Assembly (NCBI GenBank): GCA_037976565.1
Contig: CP137679.1
Location: 10,027,973-10,091,972, forward strand
Reading direction: 5' to 3'
DNA: 64,000 nucleotides
Source: Mesocentrotus franciscanus
Taxonomy: Eukaryota > Echinodermata > Echinoidea > Camarodonta > Strongylocentrotidae
Positions 24,401-37,514 of this stretch are shown here, in pieces (position 1 is the stretch's first letter; every line of letters begins with the position of its first letter). The notes under the pieces are model-generated. The model worked only from the letters and a program-made list of their open reading frames with translations, was not told where the DNA came from and did not search any database. The translations under genes were made by a program, and so were the position numbers.

Positions 24401-27400
24401 TTCTCCTTTCCCAACTATTGGTCACCTGCACGTCCACAGGACCGGTGTCGAGAAACGCCTCCAACAACTGGGCCCTTCAAAGGCCAGCGGACCTGACGAA
24501 CTTCCACCCAAGCTCCTAAAGCTGGTAGCTCACGAGATTGCTTCTCCACTGTCTTTCCTGTTCCAGCAAAGCTACAACAGTGGCATCGTTCCAGCCCAAT
24601 GGAAGCAAGCACTGGTTACCCCTATACACAAGTCGGGAGAAAAGTGTGACCCCTCCAACTACAGACCGATCTCACTTACCTGCGTCTGCTGCAAAGTAAT
24701 GGAACACATCATCCTGAGCCATGTATCGAAGCATGTTGCAGTGAATAATATCCTCACTGATGTGCAGCATGGCTTCCGACGGGGTTTGTCAACAACCACT
24801 CAATTGACAACAGCCGTCCACGATTGGTCCGCCATCCTACAGCAACGCAGCCAAGTTGATATAATCTTCTTGGACTTCAAGAAGGCATTCGATCGAGTAC
24901 TACACCTTCTCCTGTCGACCAAACTTCAGTACTATGGAATAAGAGGTGACTCACTCCAGTGGATAATGTCACTCCTCACTGATAGACAACAGGCTGTCGT
25001 AGTTGATGGATCTAAATCAACATGGAGGGATGTAACATCTGGTGTCCCCCAGGGATCCGTCATCGGCCCTACCCTGTTCCTGTTGTATATTAACGATATC
25101 CAAGACAACACCCAGTCCACAATGCGTCTCTTTGCAGAAAACAGCACCCTCTATCGTGAGATTCAACGCCCTGAGGACCATCAAATCCTAAAGGACGATC
25201 TCCAACAGTTGTCCAGGTGGTCTACAAACTGGATGATGGACTTCAATGTGAAAAAGTGCGCTATCCTCACCATCACACGGAAGCGTACTCCCAGCATCCG
25301 AGAATACCACCTGTCAAATGGACTGATCCCGAGAGTTAAAGAGTACAAGTACCTTGGAGTAACGGTTTCTGCTGATCTCCGCTGGAACAAGCACTGCCAA
25401 TCCATCCGGCATAAAGCAAGCCGTACTCTATGTCTTCTTCGCAGGACTCTCTCACCCTGTACCAGGGATGTAAAGTCCAGGGCCTACACAGCCCTAGTGC
25501 GCCCCCAATTGGAGTATGCCTCGGAGGCTTGGAACCCACACAGCGTCACGGACACAAAAATGCTAGAGCAAGTACAAAGAACAGCGGCTAGCTTTGTGTA
25601 CTGTGATTACAGATACACCACATCACCCTCGGCTCTTGTGACAGCACTAGGGTGGGACACGCTCCACACACGTCGAATCCTCGACCAATGCACCCTCCTC
25701 TACAAGATCCATCACCGACTGGCGACTTGTCTCCATACCCAAACCAACTATTGTCATCCCTGCTACATACTTCGGAAGACACGACCACAACCTGAAGTAT
25801 GTAATTCATGTTGCAACAATCGACTCCTTCAAGTTCTCATACTATCCAAGAGCAATAAGGATCTGGAACCACCTACCAGGCACAGCAGTCAATGCAAAAG
25901 GAATAACCTACTTCAAGGAGGCTGCTCTACCCTCCACCAGAATGATGCAGCCCACTGTAGGTTCTCACATGCACTGGACTTAGCATATCTTACTGTAAAT
26001 TAAGAAGTGTTTGTCCACACACCATTCCAGCACTTCATTGACACTCCTTGTAGCTACTCGCCTCACCTACCATCCCAGTATAGCTTCCTGAGTGAGCTGC
26101 CAAAGGGATTACCCAACCAAGTACCAAGTACCAAGATCTCAATCATGATTCTATGACGTCATTATCTATTATATATATTATCGCTACCTATTTCTATTTT
26201 TCCTGGGTGGGCTTAAAAAGAGCGAGAATCAGCGTTGATAAAAAATCGCTTGAACGATCTCCCGCAGTAACCGTGTTTTGTATCGGCGTTTTGAATTGTG
26301 ATTCATGTTTGTGATTCTAGCTTCGAAAAATCGCTTGAACGTACCCTAATGCCTGGATTACATTTGCACCGGGCGCCGTACGATAAATTAGTCTACGATT
26401 TTTCGTGCGATTTTGGGGGCATCGTAGGAGGCTACGGTCTACGATGTTTGTGTTTACATTATCTACGAGCATCGTGCCATTTCTTGTATTGGCCCTCGGG
26501 GGCAGGTCGGGGCAAATCCGTACAGAGGCTGATCGGAGATTGTACGGAAATCGTGCGATTTCAATGCAGTAGCCGTGCAGTCTTCGCAGCCTCCGCACGG
26601 AAATCATACGGAGCCCGTGCAGCTTCCGTGCACAGGTTGCGCGGAGAAGGCGCGGTGATCGTGCAGCCGCCGTGCCGTTTTTAAGCGTTTTTTTGCCTCC
26701 ATGTTCACCGAAAAATCGTGCGTTTGCTGCACGATCAGCGCGAGTCCTCCGCGCGATGCCCGTGCGGGATTGTGCAATGACACCTACGACATGCCTACGG
26801 ACTACGGGCTTACGATTTTTCAAATTTGTTTAACTTTCTGCGAAACAAAATCATAGAGGCCGCAGAGCCCCCGCGGAGCCCGTGAATCCGTACGAAAATC
26901 TCACGGCCGCCTCCTGCCTCCGTAGGGACGCCCCACGGAAAAGGGGATACGGGCAGGATACGGGCTCCGTATACTAATCGCAGGCCAAATGCAATCCAGG
27001 CATAAGTCACATTTGCCGCCGCAGCCGTGGGGTCTAACATATATACGGCCAATAACAATTATAGGGCCGCCGCAGCATTCCCACGGTCACATAGTGTAAC
27101 AGTCACAAACGTTAGGGTAGCCGCACGGTGTACTTTGAAGTGATGACGCACGGTCGCCGTAGGGCGTCCTGCGACGGCCGTAGGTGTTTGTCAAATACCA
27201 AGGCAGAGGCAAGGCGGCCGCAGGGGGCCATACGGCGACAGTGCGGCCAGACTGACGCACGGCAAACGCAAGACCACAGTACGCCCGGCGTATGGTCGCC
27301 GTCGAACCACTCTACGGCATGGCTACAAATGAAAAAAGGAATAACTCCGCGCTATAATCCCACGGTGACCCCTACGGCCTGTAAAAGATAAGGATACGCC

Positions 27401-30400
27401 CTAGGGTGACCCTGAGGCCACCGCAGATCCTCTGCGGCCGCCGCAGATATCTCTCGATTTCGGGGGCCTGGGGCCGCCGTATCCTAGCCGTAGAGCAAAT
27501 TTGACCTAGGCATTACTATTATACCTACTCGCTTCATTCTACTTACATTTGAAAATAACGACTTCCATCTGTTCATGTATGCACGCGCACACACACACAC
27601 ACACACATATTTTTGTGAAGAAATTTATAGTTAGTAACATTTATTTTTCATAACTTTTTCTGGGTGCCGCTTAAAGTCAAAGAACAATTTTGAATGAAAC
27701 AAAAACAACTCCAAGCAAGGAATTATGATCAAATACTGAGTTACTGTTCTGACAAGGCAAAACAGTTGTCGTAATCACATTCAAGATATTAACACAGGAA
27801 AAGGATTGTTATATGTCACATATTTGTATAAAAGCATACTGTAGGAGGGTAAATATTAATTGACAATATCTCCTCTAAGTTTTAATAAGTACGTACATTA
27901 AAAAATGCTTTAATTTTCTGTTTCTGCCGACAGAAAAACTTCCTTTCACCATTTCACCAACATTTTAGTAATTAACGGATGCGCTCATTGCGCAATTGTC
28001 CAAAGGGGTAATTTTCCCGGTGGAAATTATCCTAAGGTGTTACTTGTCTTAGGGGATAATTTTAAGGGGGTAATTGTCCTAAGGTGATAAGTGTCCTAGG
28101 GGGGAATTGTCCTGAGTGGTCATTGTCCTAAGTTGTGATTTTCCAGGGGATAATTGACCTGGGGATCATTTTCCGGGGGTAATTGTCCTCGGGGGTTGTC
28201 GTCCTTGGGGAATAATTGTTCTATTGGTAATTTTCCCGGGGGCAAATTGGCCACGAGGTAATTGTCCTTATACATCTTACAACATACGTCAATATTTATG
28301 AATTTGTGCATACAAAATGTAATTAGCCTACGAGCGATAGAAGATTTTTGCTTATCATGTGATAACATTTTTTTGATATGTTTCAGTGACGATGGCTGAA
28401 TTTTATTTATGACACTCTTTCAAAATAATGATCAAATGATTTTCTTGAAATATCTATAGTAAATATTTCAAGCAGATAAGAATTTTTTTTCAGTATTGAT
28501 TTTGTACACATCCGTTTTTCGCTCTATGCTTGATATCCCACTTAGAGTAAACAATAACGTATCAGTAATTATAAATTTAATTAATATGTATATTAACCAT
28601 CAGGGCGTCGTTTCATGAAACCGTCGTACAAGATCGCAGACATCCCATTGAAACGCGTCTTTTAAGATTGAGACACGTTTCGAACTTTCAAGAAGATGTC
28701 GGTGAACATGTACTTATGATGGCTTCGTGAATCGATGCCTAGGTTCACGGGTCTACTGGTGCGACAATGGAAAAGATAGAATCGAGTCCGTCGACCTCTG
28801 GGGCAACGACAGAATGGTTCATCTGGCGACATCGTCGATTGTTCCTTACGACCTAGCAGTCATCGACGACAGTATAATATGGACGGATTATGATTTTGAT
28901 GCAATTGGTGTAACTTCAACCAACAGTAGCAGCGGTTACAGTTTCTACTACCACAACACTTTCCAACAGCCATACGGCTTACATGTGTATCGAGGTTTGT
29001 ATACACCGTCATGAGAGTGTCTGATCCAGGGGGGGGGGGCATTGGGGAATCTTAAGAACACATTGACCCATATTCTATTTAAAAATTAAATCGCTTTTGT
29101 TGATCAAAATATAACTACAATGAAGTAATCCGAGGTCTACCTTTTTCCTTCGTTAAACGTGATTTTAGACCCGGGGTTGGTTTTAACTGAATTAGTAAAG
29201 GGTGGACCGTTGATTGCGAATAGAAAACTAGAATCAACTTTTAACACTCTCCACCCAGGTGAAGTAAATGGGTATATGGTAGTAAGAACTTCTAGAATGA
29301 CTAAGCGTCTTATCATGGTAGCCTGGTTAAAGCCGGGGTAATAATATGACACAGGACCCGTAATTAACCGTAAGACATTCCATTCGGAAGTTGATTGATG
29401 GCGTAATTAATAAATCTATCTTAAATTTGAATTGGAATTCCACTATAGAAGCTATTGTAGTTATTTTGTTTTAATGCGTATTTTCTCTTAATTATAGATT
29501 GAATTAGTATTTGGCTGCTGCACTGTCTAAATCCTCAACCCGTCATGAACGTGGTTTAGAATAAAAGTCCTACATTAGTAAGTAAGATCAAAAGTTTAAA
29601 TTGAAAAATGCCTTTTGCTCCACCGTGTTTCATTTTTTTTCCCGTCATCATACTTTGCAGAAGAAATGCCAACAAGAACGGAAGTTTACAACCCTACTAC
29701 TGACCAAGCTAATACTGGTGAGTCATAACAATGTAGTGGGGGCATTGTGGTATATTGGTGAAGGCTCTTGACTCTCATACAAGAGTTCCCGGGTACGATC
29801 CTTGTTCAGTTATTACATCCTCAGACAAAGCGTTTTGCCTTCATACTTATTACAGGGTCCGCATGGAGAGAGGTATTGTAACTGATTTGGTACCCTTGGT
29901 AAATAAGACCAAATCATTATTGCTATCGTAATTATTAACCTTTATTTATCCTTATTATAATTAGTACTATTATCATCGTTATTAAAATGATTGTTGTTGT
30001 TGTTTTCATTTCATTAAGTGCTATTTTGATACATTTCTCACAATATTAATGTACTCTTTTTCTAAAGCCACTTTTAGGTTGAAGAGATTCAGCTTCATTA
30101 TATACCTCGTTCTAGCTCAACTAAAAATTGAAATGAAGCAAAAACTTAATTGAAGTGGATGATACTAAGTTAAATTTTCAATTACAGGACATCTTTTTAT
30201 CGTGTTTGGTCGAAATTTATAAGTCTTTTTCTAAAAGTATAATTAAATTAAAATGTACGATGAACTTTCATAATTCTGAACACTATTGAATTGTTTCGGT
30301 TTATCAATTATTGGATTAAAAAAATAGAATTAAGAAGAGTCCATAAAAAATCATGACGTATTTTGACGGATACGGTTGCAATACCATTTATGTTTTTTTA

Positions 30401-33400
30401 TCTTCTTTTGGACCAAAATAAATCCTTTGGTCTCAGTTGACTTTTTTTCCCAAAGAAGAGATTCAGCTTCATGTTATACGTCGTTCTAGCTCAACCAATT
30501 ATTGAAATGAAGTAAAACTTAATTAAAGTAAGTGATACTAATTAACATTGCTCCGAATAGATTATAAGTGCAGCACATCTATTTCTGGAATTTCTTTGAA
30601 TATCAGAAGTCTTCATCTGAAATTTAGAATTATAATTGTTTGTTGTTGTTTGCTTTCTTTTGTTTTTCTTTTCTTTTTTTTTTGTTTTCCCCAAAGAATA
30701 GATTCAGCTTAATCTTATACTTCGTTCTAGCTCAACCGAAGATTGAAATGAAGTAAAACTTTATTAAACGTAGTGATAAGCCGACTAATTTACATTGCTC
30801 CGAATCGATTCGAAGTGCAGGACATCTATTTCTGGAATTTCTTTAAATATCAGAACTCTTCATCTGAAATTAAAGGATTATAGTTGTTTTTTGTTGTTGT
30901 TTGCTTATTTTTTTTCTTTTCTTGGCCCCCCCATAAGCGAAACCGAAATCATACAAACTGGGCGCTTCGATGATACGTAGACGATTGAAGCAAAGCCACT
31001 TCCGGATCACACAAAGCCGTATCAGCCATAATATCATTAATTATATTTATTTATTTTATGCGTGTTCACAATTTCACAATTCATTGGAGTTAACATCACA
31101 TGAAAAAGAATATAATATAACAAATCATTTTCAATTGTACAATCCATTTATTTTGGCTTCAAGTGTAAAGGAATATAACAATGTTTTATCAAAGACAAGT
31201 TGCAAATATTATACAGTAAAAAGAATGAACACACAAAGGTGATGAAACATAAGCAAATAGAGTTGAATAGTTACAACACCTTTCAAGTTTGTAATATATG
31301 TGAAATAAAATTCCTAAAGGGTTTTGAACTATTTACAAAGAACAAGAAAGAAAAAAAAAAAAAAGTATATTGTTAAGTTTAGTAAAAATTTACGTTCGAT
31401 ATAATGAGAACTGATATATAGATTTTTATATATATGTAAGTAATATCTTACATGTGTGAATTGATCATTTTAATTATTTATTATCCATAAAATTAGTTGA
31501 ATTAATATTAATATTTGAGTCTGAAAGTTTTATGACATTTTCAACGAATTATATAAATTTTTACCTAAGAAAACAGCAACTGAAATCCTAAAATTAATGT
31601 AATTTCAGAATTAAAAAACGTGTTTACATGTCGACTATGATTGATCATGGACCTACTAGGGTTTGACCGTGAGTGGGTAGATTCCACCGACGTAATGTAC
31701 CATCGCGAATTACGAACTTGCTAACTAGACTGCAGAGATTGCAATCGGAAGCCGATGGAGAAGACGAGTCGAAAAAAGGGCTAAAATAGGTAATATCTAC
31801 AACATAATAATGTTGTGAAATTTGTTTCAAGAAGCCCTCATTGACCAATATACGAAACAACCACTGAGCCATGTTTGATTTGATGTGATGTTGTTGGTCA
31901 GTGTGATTTGAGCACGAACGATGACCAGCAATAGCGATCCCGATATTACTTACATAGTTTGATTGACCACTGTGACCTCTCTCTTGTCATAGGATAATTA
32001 TTACTTTATAGCATTAGAAATTATGTTTATTCTTCTCTAAATCGATACCGTATTTACAATTTTGCAGCCAATGAATGAGCAGTACATCAGAATAACCTGT
32101 AGATTAACTAATGAGCCATTTTTAATGTAGCTGGCATATCCATTATGCCTTGGCCGTGCCTTGACCGAAAGTTTCAGTTATGAGCACGTAATAAATTCAT
32201 ACATTATTATATCATTAAGTGAAAAGTGCAAAATGCATGGTAAGCACTGGTGTTATTATGTAGTGCACTTTACACAGCAACCCTTCATTCTTCATAGAAA
32301 GAAGTACGCACAATCGAACAGAGCAGTGCATTTTTTCAATTTTTCACTTTTGACCTTGCACATTACATGACGCTGTCTAGTGATACTACACATAGCAATG
32401 CTTATGCCATATCAAGACACATTATAATCAATCAAACTTGAGTTTCTAAACCTATTTGAGGGGTTTAGATTAAGAGGATTATTGTATAAACAAACAGAGT
32501 ATATTTTCCCCCTTCTTCCTGTTCCCTTCTCACCCTCCCTCACCTGCTCTTTCTCGCTCTCTGTCTAAAATATTTCTCCTCTGTCTCTGTCCTTTCCTTT
32601 TCCTTCTTAGCTTTTTTCTTTCTTTTCTTTCATCAAGATCCAGTGATATCAACGATATCACTTCCACCAATTTATATATTACCCGACCCAGCATCAAATT
32701 TTGTATGCAATTTGCATTTGCACTATTGAAATGTAATAATATCCAAACATACACTGTCTTGAGTGGTTCTGGTTAAAACTATTGGCAAGAGGTGACTCCA
32801 ATTGAAGCAAAAAGAACTATTGAAGTCATCGAGGTCAATAGTTTTAACCAGTACCTCGAAAAGAAGGCAGGATATATATTTGTTTAATATCCTACATCAA
32901 AAAATGATAATCAAGCAAAATAATTCACCTTTATATTTGCTCCTGCCTCGAGGTTTCCAACTGGTTTTCCAATTAATCCAAGTTCATCTTACTCTTACTC
33001 GAACAAATTCTAACGTCAACGATTAACATTGAAATACTTTTTGATGTTTCATTCATCCACGACAGCTCCATTTTTTATAGCTGTGTGGTGAATTTTTACA
33101 CAAGTAGACCAAATAAAACAATGAAGGATGTAAATATGTTTGAAACATTGTTCGTTTGACTTTTGAGACACTGTAAAATATGTTAATCGTTGACGTTAAA
33201 CCTTGTTCGAGTTAGAGTAAGATGAATTTGGATTCATTGGAAAACCACTTGGAAACCTCGAGGCAGGAGCAAAATAATATAAAGGTGACTTATTTTGTTT
33301 GATTATCATTTTTTGATGTAGGATATAAAAACAAATATACCCTGCCCTCTTTTCGAGCTACTGGTTAAAACTATGGGCCTCGGTGACTCCAAAAGTACTA

Positions 33401-36400
33401 TTGAAGTCACCTCTTGCCAATAGTTGTATCCAGAACCTCTCAAGACAGTGTGTATTTGTATAATATTGTTAGAGAACATCATTTTGGCTGCACTGAGAAT
33501 CTATCACGCGACTCTCAACCCTGCGCGTTCCCATTGTTTGCGTTGTCTAATGGGGCGTTCCCACTATCACGATTGGCGCCACGATTGAAATTGTGGTCTT
33601 AATCGTGATGTAATCGTGGTGATCCTATCAGATATTATCAGATCTTGAGGTCAGTCGTGGCAATCGTGTTGATCGTAGGAAATTTTTGGACGGTTCAAAA
33701 AATTTCCACGATCAACACGATTAATTGTCAATCGTGATCATCGCATCAGATCGTATTGGATCGTAACAAAACGCAACATATCGCATCTAATCGTGCTTCC
33801 TAATCGTGGTGATCGGGATCAACCTTAGAAAAAGACAAACACCACGCTCTGTTGAGATGTGTTGCGATCTGCCACGACCTGTGACGCTCTGTCGGGTACC
33901 ATTGCTCACGACCTGACACGAACGACTCAAGAGCAGATACAAGATGATACGAGTAGATGCGAGTAAATGCGAGTAGATACGAGAAGTCACGCTTTTACAC
34001 GGACGTTTACGATCTGTTACGAGTTCTCGCGCCCAGTATATTTATACTTTCCCTCCTTCCCTCTCTCTCTCTCTCTCTCTCTTTTTAAATTATATATATC
34101 TCTCTCTCTCTCTCTTTCTCTCTCAACCATTTGTTTCTCATTCACTATCATTCTCTTTATAGTCCTTAATCATAATAACTCCTTTTCCTTCACTCCATCA
34201 GCTTCTTCAACCTCACACTCTCTCCCTCTTGTTGTTAATATTCCTTCTCCCTCTCTCTCCCTCTCTCCTCTCTCTCTCTCTCTCTTCTTATCAATCATGG
34301 AAGGTAATGTAAACATGTATACCATTAATTTGCAGACTTGAATTAGAAAGTTGTGTCCATACAATCAGAAGATGATAGATACCAACTTTATATATTTCGA
34401 TAACATTATAGACAGATATATACATACAGGTGTGACAATTTTGCAGTGTGTAAACTATAGAGCCATACTATTAAGTATAAGGTCAAAAAATAGCTTTTGT
34501 TCAGGTAACTGCTATTTAAACATCTTTTAAAATGTATTACATTATAGTTAATCTTTCACATGGAAGTTTTTTGTTGTTCTTGCACAGACATGGACAATGA
34601 AAGAGTTAAAATTCTCTCCCTTTTCTTTATCCATAAATATATGTCACCTATATTTAACAACTTTGCTGTAATTAACCTAAACCACTGCTCTAAAACATTG
34701 ACTTAGAATAGTCAGTAAAAATAGAAAGAAAATCATGCATCTTCAATATCAATTTCCTGAATTTTTCAAAAATAAAAATAAAAATATCAAATATCATCCT
34801 CTCCACCTTCCGCGTCATGCAGCCTGGCCATCCTTTCCTGCCATGCGACCGCACCTTGTGGTGAGTTGAAGAAGGCCTTTAGGAGTTCCTTGTGATGATT
34901 TGCATCTGCTGTAGCTGAGTTGCGAGGTACAGAAGGTTGATTCACATTTAGCCAGTCCACATGGTCCCTCCATGCTCCTGGGATGACATTCTGGTTTTCC
35001 GCCTCAACCATATCATTCACATTGTTAGGCTTCTGCTCTAGAGTCCTGAGGAGACACCTGAATCTATTGGCCAGGATACCGAAGGCATTTTTCACCACTC
35101 TTCTCCCCCTTGAGAGTCTGTAGTTGAAAATCCTCTCCTCCCTGGCTATCACTCTTCTTCCGTATGGCTTCATGGGGTAGTTCCTGAGTGCGAAGGCGTC
35201 ATCCCCAGGATGAAGAAGGGCATGTCTTGGAGGTCATCAGGGCTTGCAGTCAAAGGGCAGGGTGGGGTGAGTCCTAGGGCTTCCTCTTCCAGGCCATTGA
35301 ACAGCTCAGAGTCGCCAAATATCTGATCATCTGACATGTGTCCTTTTCCACCAAGCTCGATCCACACAAAGTTGTAATCTGCATCCACCAGAGCTAGGAG
35401 TGGTATCGAAAAGAAGCCCTTGTAATTGTAGTACAGGCTTCAAGTGTGGGGTGGCTTCTTGATAGCAATGTTTTTGCCATCCAGGGCCCCAATGGCATGG
35501 GGTATGTTCCATCTCTGCTCAAACTGGTTAGCTACGGCTGTCCAGGCTTCAGGGGTGACAGGTAGGCTAAAACCTCATTTTGTACACTTGCACAATTGCC
35601 TGGCACACTTCTGGAACCATCTCTGAGATGCTGGACACTCCACACCTAAATGCATACGCAAGGAACCGATAGTTGTCCAGTGGCAAGGAGCCTCAGTGTC
35701 ACTGGCAGTTTCAGTCCAGGTGAGAGGGGTTGCCTGAAACTGGTGCGTCCCCTCTCGATTGCTGGTGCCACCCCCTGCAAGACTTCATCGAAGAGCTGTA
35801 GTGTTAATCTTGTGTAGTTTTGGAACGCTATTGGATCTTCCAGCCTCAATTTGGTGTCTAGGAGGCTGGAGAACTGGCCAACTGTTGTCTCGTCTCCTCT
35901 GTGAGCCATGGTTGAACCCAGAACTGCCTGACTGCAGCTCTCCTGTACTTACGTGATTGGGGCTGTGGCTGGTCTGTACCGTCTGGCTGCTGCTCGTCTT
36001 CTTCCTCTCTGGCGATAATAATATAAGCATACAGTAATACTGCAAATGTCACGTTGTCATCATCCTCAACTCCTGTCATCATCAATGGTTGTGGGTTGTA
36101 GTGATCACTTTGTAGAAGTTCAAGAAACAATGAAGTCCATGGTCAGTCGGCCTGTATATTTATCCGTCAAGGTCCAATCGTAGCTCAAATCCTGATCACT
36201 CTCGACCCTTATCGTGAAAGACATCGCAACCACAACCGTATACTGTCGCAACAGAGCGCATCGGTTCGTGATGAACGTATCGGAAGGTATTCGAACGTAT
36301 CTACACTTACCCGATCGTGATGATCGTGTCACATCGAGACCCAATCGTGGACTCAATCGGGACAATCATATCGGAACGTATATGATCGTATCTGAACGGG

Positions 36401-37468
36401 AGACCAGATCGTGTGACCTGAAATTGACCAATCGTGACCATATCGCAACCAAGCGCACCAAATCGTACCATAACGTATCGACTCGCATCACCTCGTATCC
36501 AAACCTAGCAATTCAGAGAATTTCCACGATCAGCTACGAATGGCCAATCGTGGGGTTCGTAACGGATCGCACGACAGTGGGAACGCCCCATTAGCTGCGC
36601 GCATAATATTCTGATGTGAAGGCAACTTGAACATAATCGATAGGGCCTGACTCCAAAGGCGCAAGGCATGAGACCGCAAATACCCTCAATCGTATAAAAC
36701 AAATATTGCCTGTATTTCGTTGTTCAAGATAACATATATTCACCTCATGCCATTATTATTTCAGCCATGACCTGCGGCCTCGCTGGAGAATAACGTCACT
36801 CGGGAAATTCTAAATTTTTCGGTTCATTTAATTGTTTATATTAAAAAGTCTATATAGAGACTGATTAATGATTGGTCAAAGCGCCATCACGTGACTAGAG
36901 CTGCAAGGATCTCCAACGTTATATTGCCCGATTGACGTCACCTCGGTCCGTTATATTGGACCGAGGAGCGTCATCACTACGTAATACTGCGCAGACAACG
37001 TACGACACAGCTAAGCGCCGTGCCGAAATTGAATTCCGTATTTGAATTAGTGTATTAGTATCTATACGGACTATATAATATAACAGATATTGCCTGTTTT
37101 ATCGCTTTAAGAAATAACATTTAATTTTCCCTCCAGAGTTATATTTTTCCCAAGGGATTATATTTTCCCGAAGCGCGCAGTCGGGGAAGTGAAATATTAT
37201 ATTCAACCTCTAGGCAGGCAATATCTGTATAATATTGAACGCCAGAGCATGCAATATTTGTATAATATTATTGTATCTCAGTAATCAGAATGCGAAATTA
37301 AATTATGCCACTCTACACCAAAGGTGTAATAAGTTGGTACCTGGTAAGAATCTATCCATTGAATGCTTTGAGAGCCTTAGGGCAGATGGGCTAAAGCCTG
37401 GGCAATAGTATTGCTTTGCAGGTGCCTTGAGCATGCCCTGGGATGAATACGTGCGATATAAATGTAGC

Positions 37469-37514
<46 letters not shown>

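Noticed and set aside
26298..27391. Arg/Ala-rich frames in the GC-rich block
   Set aside because: Composition effect of two GC-rich MITEs bounded by TIRs and TAA.
29746..29801. A tRNA gene
   Set aside because: A and B boxes are present but no full cloverleaf or acceptor stem; a SINE head fits better.
31645..31872. 75-codon minus-strand frame [14 protein letters not shown]...
   Set aside because: No domain recognised, no supporting splice or repeat context; may be chance.
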